DNA of 64,000 nucleotides from Streptomyces sp. 35G-GA-8 (GTDB lineage Bacteria; Actinomycetota; Actinomycetes; Streptomycetales; Streptomycetaceae), in NCBI RefSeq assembly GCF_023534745.1, contig NZ_JAMHJQ010000014.1, positions 1 through 64,000 of the forward strand, read 5' to 3'. This document shows positions 8,082-16,017 of the stretch, one piece after another. The position numbers and the translations under genes are program-made. The notes beneath the pieces were generated by a model. It saw nothing but the letters and a program-made list of their open reading frames with translations. It had not been told where the DNA came from and did not search any database. The stretch's first letter is position 1. Each line of letters starts with the position of its first letter.

Positions 8082-8209
8082 CAGGCCCCCCCGACTCTGA
8101 TACGGCAGCCACCGCCGGATCGGACTCTACGGGCGCGGGGAAAACGGGTTCAAGCGCGGCGGGGTGCGCGGGTGCCTCGCTCCGCGCCCCGCCGACAACT
8201 TTCCCTTCC

Positions 8210-8238
8210 TTGACAATTATTTTGGTCGGTCGCATCCT
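8210..8238 (+). promoter_or_regulatory. Candidate sigma-70-type promoter
   Basis: TTGACA at 8210-8215 is followed by 17 nt and CATCCT at 8233-8238, in a locally AT-rich patch about 80 nt before the reductase ATG at 8320. It resembles housekeeping HrdB promoters. Confidence 0.5.
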
Positions 8239-8319
8239 GGTGCGGTGCTCACGACTCACTGCTCGCGCGCACAGCACACGTCCCAGCCAAGACTTCGAGA
8301 GTCAGAGGAAGAAACACCC

Positions 8320-8892
8320 ATGCGTCCTGTGATCAGCACGGCCTTCGTCTCGCTCGACGGCGTCGTGGAGGGGCCGGGCGGCGAACCCGGCTACCGGAAC
8401 TCCGGATGGACCTTCAAGGACATCGAGTTCGTCCCCGAGGCGTACGAGATCAAGGGGCGCGAGCAGGAGGAGTCCACCGCGATCCTGCTGGGCCGGGCCA
8501 GCTACGAGGCGTTCAGCCCCGTGTGGCCGGACATGGCGGAATTCGCGCACTACAAGACGATGCCGAAGTACGTCGTCTCCACCACGCTCACGGAGGACAA
8601 GCTCGTCTCCAACTGGGGCGAGACGACCATCCTGCGCTCCCTCGACGAGGTCGCCGCCCTCAAGGAGACCGAAGGCGGCCCGATCATCGTCCACGGCAGC
8701 GCCTCGCTGAACCACGCACTCTCCGACGCCGGCCTGATCGACCGCTACCACCTGCTCGTCTTCCCGCTGCTGCTCGGCGCCGGCAAGCGCCTGTTCAGCA
8801 CCACGGACAAGGACACCCAGCAGCTGAAGCTGATCGAGCACGAGGTCTACAGCAACGGTCTGCAGAAGCAGGTCTTCGACGTAGTGCGCTGA
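8320..8892 (+). CDS. DHFR / RibD C-terminal-domain family protein
   Basis: This is a 190-aa protein of the dihydrofolate-reductase-like family that includes the C-terminal domain of RibD and many stand-alone actinobacterial reductases. Visible motifs are STAFVSLDGVVEGPGG at the N-terminus, ILLGRASYEAFSPVWP, KYVVSTTL, IIVHGSASLNHAL (the GxGS-type nucleotide loop) and LIDRYHLLVFPLLLGAGKRLF. These fit an NAD(P)H-binding fold. The substrate is unknown. ATG at 8320 follows AGAGGAAG. There is no riboflavin gene nearby, so a RibD role is unlikely. Confidence 0.85.
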   Translation: MRPVISTAFVSLDGVVEGPGGEPGYRNSGWTFKDIEFVPEAYEIKGREQEESTAILLGRASYEAFSPVWPDMAEFAHYKTMPKYVVSTTLTEDKLVSNWGETTILRSLDEVAALKETEGGPIIVHGSASLNHALSDAGLIDRYHLLVFPLLLGAGKRLFSTTDKDTQQLKLIEHEVYSNGLQKQVFDVVR

Positions 8893-8946
8893 CGACGCCG
8901 ACAGCACGTTCTGTCCCCGGTGCCGGTCCGGTGCGAGACTGCCGTC

Positions 8947-9627
8947 ATGGCCGCGCACCTCATCTCCGTCATCGGGAGCAGTCCCGGTGTCGGCAAGTCC
9001 ACCCTGTGTCGTGCTGTGACCGATTGGCTTGCCGGCACCGGCGCATCGGTCGACCACTTCGAGGAAGCCGACATTCTCACGCGGTCGGCCTTCCGGCCCG
9101 TCGCCGAGGAGTTCGCGGGTGGAGCCGGTGCCGTCCGGCCCGCGACGCTCGTCGCCTGCACGCGCGCCTATGTCGAGGAGTCACTGGGGGCGGGCAGGGA
9201 CTACCTGGTGACGGACGCCCTCCTCCCCTTCATCCCGTCCCTCGTGGCGTGGGGCCACGACGAGAGCGGTCTCGTCCAGGTCATGGAAGAACTGACCCGC
9301 GCCGTGGAGCCTGCCCAGGTCACCGTGGTGTACGTCCACGACGACCCGGAGACTGCGCTGCGACGTGCCGTCGAACGGGAAGGCGCCGCCTGGGAGCACT
9401 GGTACCTACGGAAGCTGGCGGATTCCCCCGGCACTCGTGCCGTTCATGACCTCTCCTCGGCCGCCGATCATCTCCGCTTCGAGGCGGACCTGACCCGCCG
9501 CCTCCTCGCGCGGACTCCCTGGCGGCTTCTGACCGTGGACGCAGGAGCCCTCGACGCGCGGGAGGCATACGCCTATACCCGGCGTCATCTGACGGACGCG
9601 CTGGGGCCCCCGGAAGAGAGGACGTGA
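8947..9627 (+). CDS. P-loop nucleotide kinase-like protein
   Basis: This is a 226-aa protein with a Walker A motif GSSPGVGKST at residues 10-19. The rest (DYLVTDALLPFIPSL, VTVVYVHDDPETALRRAVEREG, WEHWYLRKLAD) suggests a small-molecule or nucleoside-kinase-type P-loop fold with a LID-like segment. I do not recognise a specific family. ATG at 8947 was chosen because the P-loop follows directly; a GTG at 8920 would add nine residues. There is no clear Shine-Dalgarno. It is convergent with the kinase gene, with a 9-nt gap. Confidence 0.72.
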   Translation: MAAHLISVIGSSPGVGKSTLCRAVTDWLAGTGASVDHFEEADILTRSAFRPVAEEFAGGAGAVRPATLVACTRAYVEESLGAGRDYLVTDALLPFIPSLVAWGHDESGLVQVMEELTRAVEPAQVTVVYVHDDPETALRRAVEREGAAWEHWYLRKLADSPGTRAVHDLSSAADHLRFEADLTRRLLARTPWRLLTVDAGALDAREAYAYTRRHLTDALGPPEERT

Positions 9628-9636
9628 ACTCCCGGC

Positions 9637-11652
9637 TCAGTTCCCCTTGGTGTACGTCAGTGACTCGCCGCTCGTCGTGACCCGGCGCAGGCTGCCGTCC
9701 GACTGGAGCGTCAGTTCCGTCGGGGTGCCGGGGGTGCAGGAGGACATGGGTTCGCCGGTGGTGACCTTGGAGGGGCCGATCCGCAGTGGCCCGTCCGCGG
9801 ACGGCGCCGAGGCCAAGGCGGCTTCGAAGACGCAGTGGTACGTGCCGTTGCCGGGCGGACCGTCCACCGTCAGGGAGAGGACCGTATCGCCCACCTCGCC
9901 CTGCTGGATGACGAGCTGGCGGGCGCTGTAGCCCGCGTCGGTGGTCACCCCGCCGGTCCAGGTGCCCAGATACTCCGTGGGCACCTCGCCCTTCTTCTCC
10001 TCCTCGGAGGGGCTGGCGGACGGTTTCGGCGAGGGGCCGGCCGGATCGTCGGCCGAGGGCGTCGGGTCGGCCGTATCGCTCACCTGTGTGCTCTTGGCGT
10101 CCTTCGTGCCGTCGCCGTCCATGAAGGCGTACACCGAACCGCCCGCGCCGATCGCGACGATCACCGCGACGGCGATCAGCGCGATCGTGGCGCGGGTGCT
10201 GCGTGGTGTGGGCCGGGGCTCCTGGGGCGGGGTGTGTGTCGGCGCCATGCCGTACGGAGGGGTGGGGCCGAAGGACGAGGGCTGTTGCGCGGGGTGCTGC
10301 GTGTTCTGCGCGTGCTGCTGGTGCTGGGCGTAGTACTGCGGGGGAGGGGGCGGCAGCGGTCCGAATCCCGGCTGCGGCTGCGGATAGCCGTACGCCTGTG
10401 GAGCCGGAGCCGGAGCCGGAGCCGGAGTCGGAGTCGGAGCCGCAGTCGGAGTCTGTGCCTGGGTCTGCGCCTGAGCGGGAACCTGTGCCTGAGCAGCCGG
10501 GGTCGGCATCACCTGAGTGGGCTTCGGAGCCGGGGTGGGAGCCGGCCGGGTCGGCGCCAGCCGCAGCGTCTGCTCCGCGGGCGCCTCCACGTTCGATCCG
10601 GGCCTCGGACTCGGGGCCGAGGCCGGCGCCGTCTCCGGCAACGTCCCCGGTGCCGGTCGCCGTTGCTGGCTCGTCGGGTCCTCGTACTCCAGCAACTCCA
10701 CCGCGTGCCGCCCCAGTTGGGCGAGCAGCCCGCCGGGCAGCCACGGTTCCCCGCCCGGTCCCGCCCCCGAGTCCGTCGCCTCGCCCACCCGGGCCAGTAC
10801 GTCCCGTGTCGTGGGGCGCGCGGACGGGTCCTTCTCCAGGCAGCCCCGTACCAGCTCGACCAGGCCCTCGGGCAGTCCGGTCAGATCCGGTTCCTCCTGG
10901 GCGATACGGAACATCAGCGCGTGCGCGCCCGTGTCCGCCGTACCGAACGGAAAACGGCCCGTCGCCGCGTACGTCAGAACCGAGCCCAGGCAGAACACGT
11001 CGCACGCCGCCGTCACCCGGTCGCCGCGAATCTGCTCCGGGGCCATGAACCCGGGCGAACCGATCAGCGAGCCGGTCCGGGTGAGGCTCTCGTCGGCGAC
11101 CGGTTCCAGCGCGCGGGCGATGCCGAAGTCGATGACGCGCGGCCCGTCGATCGTCACCAGCACGTTGGACGGTTTGAGGTCGCGATGGATGAGGCCCGCC
11201 GCGTGGATGTCCTGGAGGGCGTGGGCGAGACCCGACGCGAGGATACGGACGGAACGTTCCGGCAGCGGCCCCTGGCCACCGCCCGCCGCGTCGCCGGACC
11301 CGCCGGACCCGCCGGAGCCACCCGGCCGGGCAGGCCCGCCCGATATGACCGTGAGGAGGGACGGACCCGCCACATACCCCGTCGCCAGCCACGGCACCGC
11401 CGCTTCCGTATCGGCGTCCAGCACCGGCGCCGTCCATCTGCCGCCGACCCGTCGCGCCGCCGCGACCTCCTGCCGGAACCGGCCGCGGAACTGTTCCTGT
11501 TCGGCCAGTTCCTCGTGGACGAGCTTGACGGCGACCGTGCGGCCCCGGTCGGAGCGCGCCAGATAGACCTGGCCCATCCCGCCCGCGCCGAGGCGTGCCA
11601 GCAGCCGGTAGGCGCCAATGCGTTGCGGATCGTCAGCTGCGAGTTTCTCCAT
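9637..11652 (-). CDS. Membrane Ser/Thr protein kinase (Hanks type)
   Basis: This is a 671-aa kinase. The catalytic domain spans about 10-285: glycine loop LGAGGMGQVY (21-30), Lys43 in VAVK, HRDLKPSN (156-163), DFG (175-177), APE (204-206). A Gly/Ser insertion (GGSGGSGGSG) lies between lobes. A long Ala/Pro/Gln juxtamembrane linker follows, with short-repeat DNA near 10395-10450. One TM helix is present (ATIALIAVAVIVAIGAGGSVYAF), then a ~150-aa outer domain with YLGTWTGGVTTDAGYSARQLVIQQG and VFEAALAS. There are no PASTA repeats, so it is not the PknB cell-wall type. Start ATG 11652 follows GAGGAAGG. Confidence 0.92.
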   Translation of the reverse strand: MEKLAADDPQRIGAYRLLARLGAGGMGQVYLARSDRGRTVAVKLVHEELAEQEQFRGRFRQEVAAARRVGGRWTAPVLDADTEAAVPWLATGYVAGPSLLTVISGGPARPGGSGGSGGSGDAAGGGQGPLPERSVRILASGLAHALQDIHAAGLIHRDLKPSNVLVTIDGPRVIDFGIARALEPVADESLTRTGSLIGSPGFMAPEQIRGDRVTAACDVFCLGSVLTYAATGRFPFGTADTGAHALMFRIAQEEPDLTGLPEGLVELVRGCLEKDPSARPTTRDVLARVGEATDSGAGPGGEPWLPGGLLAQLGRHAVELLEYEDPTSQQRRPAPGTLPETAPASAPSPRPGSNVEAPAEQTLRLAPTRPAPTPAPKPTQVMPTPAAQAQVPAQAQTQAQTPTAAPTPTPAPAPAPAPQAYGYPQPQPGFGPLPPPPPQYYAQHQQHAQNTQHPAQQPSSFGPTPPYGMAPTHTPPQEPRPTPRSTRATIALIAVAVIVAIGAGGSVYAFMDGDGTKDAKSTQVSDTADPTPSADDPAGPSPKPSASPSEEEKKGEVPTEYLGTWTGGVTTDAGYSARQLVIQQGEVGDTVLSLTVDGPPGNGTYHCVFEAALASAPSADGPLRIGPSKVTTGEPMSSCTPGTPTELTLQSDGSLRRVTTSGESLTYTKGN

Positions 11653-11804
11653 GGCCGGCCGGCCCTTCCTCGTCGTCACGCCTCGGATCATCTCGCATGA
11701 CAGGGCCGAACTCATCGTCTATCTCGAACGAAACCTCTATGGACCGGTGTTCGCCGGAGGGACGGACTCCGTTCCGCCCGCTCCGGCCGGACCGTATATC
11801 CGCC

Positions 11805-12470
11805 TCACTCGGGCCAGGCCGAGTTCTCGATCACATCCACGAAGTCCGTCCGTACGAACCCGGGCGAGAAGCGCGCCAGCACATCCGCCTTCACATTGCC
11901 GAAGGTCGTCTCCGGCCGGTGTTCGATCCCCTCCGTGAACGCCTGGAGGATCCGGCGCTTGAAGTCCGGCCGCGGATGGGCCGCCACGACCTCCTCCCGC
12001 ACCTTGTCCGGTACGGAGTCCAGCCCCATCCCCAGCACATCGAACTCGACGCCCGCCGTGACCAGCGCGACCTCGGGTTCCATATGGGACGGGATGCCCG
12101 GCGTCGTGTGCAGGGCGATCGCGGTCCAGACGATCCGCGCGCTGTCCTGCGAGAGCCCGTGGCCCAGCAGGAAGTCGCGGGCGGCGTCGGCGCCGTCGAG
12201 TTCGAAGCGCTGCGTCGAGGCGCGGTAGCTCTCGGTCAGGCCGAGGTCGTGGAACATCGCGCCGATGTAGAGCAGCTCGGGGTCGTAGGCGAGCCCACGC
12301 CGGCGGCCCTGGAGCGAGCCGAAGAGGAAGACCCGGCGGGAGTGGTCGTAGAGCAGGGGGGTGGTGGTGTCCCGCACCAGCTCGGTGGCTTCCCTGGCGA
12401 GGGCGCTGTCGGGGATCTCGATGTCGGCGATGCGTTCCGCTGAGGTCGAGGCCGAGGGTGTGGCTGACAT
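11805..12470 (-). CDS. HD-domain protein of the cyanamide-hydratase-like family
   Basis: This is a 221-aa HD phosphohydrolase-fold protein. Metal-ligand motifs are YDHSRRVFLFG, GAMFHDLGLTE (the HD pair) and AIALHTTPG. The text around them (RFELDGADAARDFLLGHG, PEVALVTAGVEFDVLG, HRPETTFGNVKADVLARF) matches what I recall of bacterial and fungal cyanamide hydratase-like proteins, which hydrate cyanamide to urea; the substrate here is unproven. ATG at 12470 has AAAGGA about 9 nt upstream. It is divergent from the GlxA-type regulator at 12640 with a 169-nt gap, suggesting control by that protein. Confidence 0.82.
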   Translation of the reverse strand: MSATPSASTSAERIADIEIPDSALAREATELVRDTTTPLLYDHSRRVFLFGSLQGRRRGLAYDPELLYIGAMFHDLGLTESYRASTQRFELDGADAARDFLLGHGLSQDSARIVWTAIALHTTPGIPSHMEPEVALVTAGVEFDVLGMGLDSVPDKVREEVVAAHPRPDFKRRILQAFTEGIEHRPETTFGNVKADVLARFSPGFVRTDFVDVIENSAWPE

Positions 12471-12639
12471 GGCGGGTCCTTTCGCGAAGGGGGTTTCCTG
12501 CGGCATTGCCGCTGTTTCCGCTTGCACTTCTGTCTTCCGCTTCCGTTTTCCACTCTCCGCCGGGTCGCCCCGCCCCCGCCATGTCTATCCGGACGTACAC
12601 CCCACACATATGGCCATGGATCCGGGCTACCGTTGCCGT

Positions 12640-13674
12640 ATGAGTGCCGGAGAGCGCGTCCGAGAGCGCAGAGAGATCACTGTGTTCGTGTACGACGGCG
12701 TTCGGCTGATGGATGTCGCCGCGCCGCTGGAGGTGTTCGGTACGGCGGCCGGGCTGGGCGGCGCGTACAGCACGGCGGTCTGCTCGACGGACGGCGCACC
12801 GGTGATCACCTCCACCGGCACCCGCCTGCACGCCGACGTGGCGGTGGCCGAGGTCGGCCGTACGCACACGCTCGTCGTCCCCGGCTCCGACGATCTGCCG
12901 CACCGCCCACCGCCGGCCGGGCTCCTGGACGCGGTGGGCGAGCTGGCCGGCGGGGGGAGGTCCCGCCGTGTCGCGTCCGTCTGCACCGGCGCCTTCGCGC
13001 TGGCCGCCGCCGGGCTGCTGGACGGCAGGCGGGCCACCACCCACTGGCGGCACGCGGCGGCCCTCGCCCGGCGCTATCCCGCGATCACCGTGGACCCGGA
13101 CGCGATCTTCGTAAGGGACGGCCTGACGTACACCTCGGCCGGGGTCACCGCCGGTATCGATCTCGCGCTCGCGCTGGTCGAGGAGGACGAGGGCGCCCGG
13201 CTGGCCCGTGAGGTGGCCCGTGATCTGGTGGTCTTCCTCCAGCGGCCGGGCGGGCAGTCGCAGTTCTCCGTGGCCGCCCGTACGCCGAGCCCGCGCCACG
13301 ACGGGCTGCGCGGGCTGCTGCGGGAGGTGACGGCGGATCCGGCGGCCGACCACTCGCTGCCCGCGCTGGCCCGGCGCGGCGGGCTGAGCCCGCGCCATCT
13401 GACGCGGCTCTTCAACGAGCAGGTGGGCAGCACACCGGCGGCGTACGTCGAGTCCGTACGGCTGGAGGCGGCGAAGGCGCTGCTGGAGGCGGGGGAGACG
13501 GTGACGGGAGCGGCGCGGCGCAGCGGGCTCGGCAGCGACGAGTCACTGCGGCGGGTCTTCCTGCGGCAGCTGGGCGTGACGCCGTCGTCGTATCGGTCGC
13601 GCTTCCGGTCGACCGCCCCCGTGGTCCGAGCCGACGTGGTCCGAGCCGACGTGGTCCGAGCCGACCACCGCTGA
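12640..13674 (+). CDS. GlxA-type regulator (DJ-1/PfpI domain + AraC HTH)
   Basis: This is a 344-aa regulator. Residues about 12-185 are a DJ-1/PfpI amidotransferase-like domain with a nucleophile-elbow Cys115 in VASVCTGAFALAAAG. Residues about 225-325 are an AraC HTH (LSPRHLTRLFNEQVGSTPAAYVESVRLEAAK; SDESLRRVFLRQLGVTPSSYRSRF). The C-terminus ends in three VVRAD units from an exact 15-bp repeat. ATG at 12640 lacks a Shine-Dalgarno; an in-frame ATG at 12613 is possible. The divergent HD gene is the likely target. Confidence 0.87.
   Translation: MSAGERVRERREITVFVYDGVRLMDVAAPLEVFGTAAGLGGAYSTAVCSTDGAPVITSTGTRLHADVAVAEVGRTHTLVVPGSDDLPHRPPPAGLLDAVGELAGGGRSRRVASVCTGAFALAAAGLLDGRRATTHWRHAAALARRYPAITVDPDAIFVRDGLTYTSAGVTAGIDLALALVEEDEGARLAREVARDLVVFLQRPGGQSQFSVAARTPSPRHDGLRGLLREVTADPAADHSLPALARRGGLSPRHLTRLFNEQVGSTPAAYVESVRLEAAKALLEAGETVTGAARRSGLGSDESLRRVFLRQLGVTPSSYRSRFRSTAPVVRADVVRADVVRADHR
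13621..13665 (+). repeat. 15-bp exact tandem repeat (3 copies) at the 3' end of the GlxA-type gene
   Basis: Three perfect copies of GTGGTCCGAGCCGAC run 13621-13635, 13636-13650 and 13651-13665, encoding VVRAD three times just before the stop. Confidence 0.95.
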
Positions 13675-13687
13675 CGACGTACGGATT

Positions 13688-13750
13688 CCCCCCGGCATAC
13701 CTCCGGTCCCCCCCGGCATACCTCCGGTCCCCCGGCATACCCCGGCATCC
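13688..13750. repeat. Short tandem repeats between regulator and aminotransferase genes
   Basis: Units of about 20 nt built on CCCCGGCATACCTCCGGT occur twice, then a shortened and a degenerate copy follow. Copies are contiguous, with no spacers, so this is not a CRISPR array. Confidence 0.8.
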
Positions 13751-13845
13751 GCGCCGCGCACCCCCGACAGGATGCCGACCCAAGCGGCGGGGACCATACA
13801 ACGTGGCGATACCGGCGCTCTCCCGGGCGCCCCTACCCTGGCCGC

Positions 13846-15207
13846 ATGATCACCCCTCATACTGCCGATCCGCAGTCCGGTGCCGCGGTGAAGGCCGCCG
13901 ACCGAGCACACGTGTTCCACTCCTGGTCAGCCCAGGGCCTGATCGACCCGCTCGCGGTCGCCGGTGCCGAGGGCGCCTACTTCTGGGACTACGACGGCAA
14001 CCGCTACCTCGACTTCACCAGCGGCCTCGTCTACACCAACATCGGCTATCAGCACCCCACCGTCGTCGCGGCCGTCCAGGAGCAGGCAGGCCGGCTCGCC
14101 ACCTTCGCGCCCGCCTTCGCCATCGATGTGCGCTCCGAGGCCGCACGCCTCATCGCCGAGCGCACCCCGGGCGATCTCGACAAGATCTTCTTCACCAACG
14201 GGGGCGCCGAGGCCGTCGAGAACGCCGTCCGGATGGCCCGGCTGCACACCGGCCGTCCGAAGGTGCTCTCCGCGTACCGCTCGTATCACGGCGGTACGTC
14301 CACCGCGATCAACCTGACCGGCGACCCGCGCCGCTGGGCGTCCGACAGCGGTACGTCCGGCGTGGTCCGGTTCTGGGCGCCGTTCCTCTACCGCTCGCCG
14401 TTCTACGCCTCGACGGAGGCCGAGGAGTGCGCCCGCGCGCTGGAACACCTGGAGGCGACGATCGCCTTCGAGGGTCCCGCGACGATCGCCGCGATCATCC
14501 TGGAGACGATCCCGGGCACGGCCGGCATCATGACGCCGCCGCCCGGCTATCTGGCGGGCGTCCGCGAGATCTGCGACCGGCACGGCATCGTCTTCGTCCT
14601 GGACGAGGTGATGGCGGGCTTCGGCCGTACGGGCAAGTGGTTCGCCGCCGAGCACTTCGACGTCGTGCCCGATCTGCTGACCTTCGCCAAGGGCGTCAAC
14701 TCGGGGTACGTCCCGCTGGGCGGCGTCGCCATCTCCGCCGCGATCGCCGAGACCTTCGCGAGCCGTCCGTACCCCGGTGGGCTGACCTACTCCGGTCACC
14801 CGCTGGCCTGCGCCGCCGCCGTCGCCACGATCGGGGTGATGGCGGACGAGAAGGTCGTCGAGCACGCCGCGCACATCGGCGAGACGGTCCTCGGCCCGGG
14901 GCTGCGCGATCTGGCGGCCCGGCATCCTTCGGTCGGCGAGGTCCGCGGTACCGGGGTCTTCTGGGCGCTCGACCTGGTCAAGGACAGGGAGACGCGCGAG
15001 CCGCTGGTGCCGTACAACGCGTCGGGCGAGGCGAACGCGCCCATGGCCGCCTTCGCCGCGGCCTGCAAGAAGAACGGCCTGTGGCCCTTCGTGAACATGA
15101 ACCGTACGCACGCGGTGCCGGCCTGCAACATCACCGAGGCCGAGGCGAAGGAGGGGCTGGCGGCCTTGGACCTGGCGCTGGCGGTCGCGGACGAGCACAC
15201 GGCGTAG
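13846..15207 (+). CDS. Class III PLP-dependent aminotransferase
   Basis: This is a 453-aa omega-aminotransferase-type enzyme using pyridoxal phosphate. Motifs: the substrate/cofactor region FFTNGGAEAVENAVRMAR (115-132), SYHGG (146-150), LDEVMAGFGRTG with Asp253 (pyridine-N partner) and the Schiff-base Lys282 in LTFAKGVNSGYVPLGG. The length is typical. The amino donor/acceptor cannot be told from sequence. ATG at 13846 has no Shine-Dalgarno; TACCCT about 8 nt upstream could be a -10 box of a leaderless transcript. The GntR regulator downstream at 15334 may control it. Confidence 0.92.
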   Translation: MITPHTADPQSGAAVKAADRAHVFHSWSAQGLIDPLAVAGAEGAYFWDYDGNRYLDFTSGLVYTNIGYQHPTVVAAVQEQAGRLATFAPAFAIDVRSEAARLIAERTPGDLDKIFFTNGGAEAVENAVRMARLHTGRPKVLSAYRSYHGGTSTAINLTGDPRRWASDSGTSGVVRFWAPFLYRSPFYASTEAEECARALEHLEATIAFEGPATIAAIILETIPGTAGIMTPPPGYLAGVREICDRHGIVFVLDEVMAGFGRTGKWFAAEHFDVVPDLLTFAKGVNSGYVPLGGVAISAAIAETFASRPYPGGLTYSGHPLACAAAVATIGVMADEKVVEHAAHIGETVLGPGLRDLAARHPSVGEVRGTGVFWALDLVKDRETREPLVPYNASGEANAPMAAFAAACKKNGLWPFVNMNRTHAVPACNITEAEAKEGLAALDLALAVADEHTA

Positions 15208-15253
15208 CCCGGGACCGCGCAGGTGAACCCCGGACCGCGCCGGTGAAGGGGGT

Positions 15254-15276
15254 GGGCGGGTCCGGCCTGCCCGCCC
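15254..15276 (+). terminator. GC-rich hairpin after the aminotransferase gene
   Basis: GGGCGGG (15254-15260) pairs with CCCGCCC (15270-15276) across a 9-nt loop. It lies between the aminotransferase stop and the GntR gene. Confidence 0.5.
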
Positions 15277-15333
15277 CGGACCCCCGCGTCACCTGGCTTA
15301 AGGTGTCCCAAGCCGGACGAGGGGACGGAAAAC

Positions 15334-16017
15334 ATGCCCGCCAGCGGAGCTGTGACCCGCAGTACCTTGCGGCAGCAGATCGCGGACGCGCTGCGTGACG
15401 AGGTGCTCGCGGGGCGTTTACTGCCGGGCCAGGAGTTCACCGTCAAACAGATCGCCGAGCAGTACGGGGTCTCCGCGACCCCGGTCAGGGAGGCGCTGGT
15501 CGATCTCTCCGCGCAGGATCTGCTCGACTCCGACCAGCACCGGGGTTTCCGCGTCCACCAGTTCTCCGTCGACGACTTCCGGCGGATGGTCGACGCGCGC
15601 TCGCTGATCGTGGACGCCGTCTTCCGCAGGCTGGAGGGCGAGCATCTGGCGGCCAGGGCGCACGGCGCGGTGCTGGTGTCCGTACGGCGCCGGGCGGAGG
15701 AGGCCGCGCGTGCGGCCAGGAGCGGGGATCTGACCATTCTCATCGGCTACGACCTGCGGTTCTGGCGCGAGTTGTGCGCGCTGGTGGCCAACCCCTATGT
15801 CGCGGACTTCCTGCACCGGCTGCGGGTCCAGGCGTGGGTGTTCTCGGTGCCGTTCCTGCGTGCGGACCCGGAGGTGCGCAAGCGGCTGTGGGGCGGGCAC
15901 GAGCAGCTGGTCGACGCGCTGACCCTCGGTGACGCACCGGCGGTGCGCGCCGTGATCGGTGAGTACGACACCCACTCGCTCAGGTGGGCGGACAGGCTGG
16001 AGAGTCCACAGCGGTGA
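15334..16017 (+). CDS. GntR-family regulator (FadR/FCD type)
   Basis: This is a 227-aa regulator. The N-terminal winged HTH spans about 8-72 (TLRQQIADALRDEVLAGRL, then QIAEQYGVSATPVREALVDLSAQDLL). The C-terminal helical ligand domain (DDFRRMVDARSLIVDAVFR ... HEQLVDAL) is of FCD type, which usually senses small carboxylates with a bound metal. ATG at 15334 follows GAGGGGACGG. The stop overlaps the GTG of the glycosyltransferase gene by 3 nt (GTGA), so the two are translationally coupled. Confidence 0.9.
   Translation: MPASGAVTRSTLRQQIADALRDEVLAGRLLPGQEFTVKQIAEQYGVSATPVREALVDLSAQDLLDSDQHRGFRVHQFSVDDFRRMVDARSLIVDAVFRRLEGEHLAARAHGAVLVSVRRRAEEAARAARSGDLTILIGYDLRFWRELCALVANPYVADFLHRLRVQAWVFSVPFLRADPEVRKRLWGGHEQLVDALTLGDAPAVRAVIGEYDTHSLRWADRLESPQR

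Noticed and set aside
9835-11700. A 621-codon plus-strand frame
   Set aside because: It is antisense to the kinase gene, whose catalytic motifs are unmistakable. The frame is Arg-rich with no domain.
13688-13750. CRISPR-like repeat array
   Set aside because: Units are contiguous, without spacers, and GC-rich. They are a simple tandem repeat.
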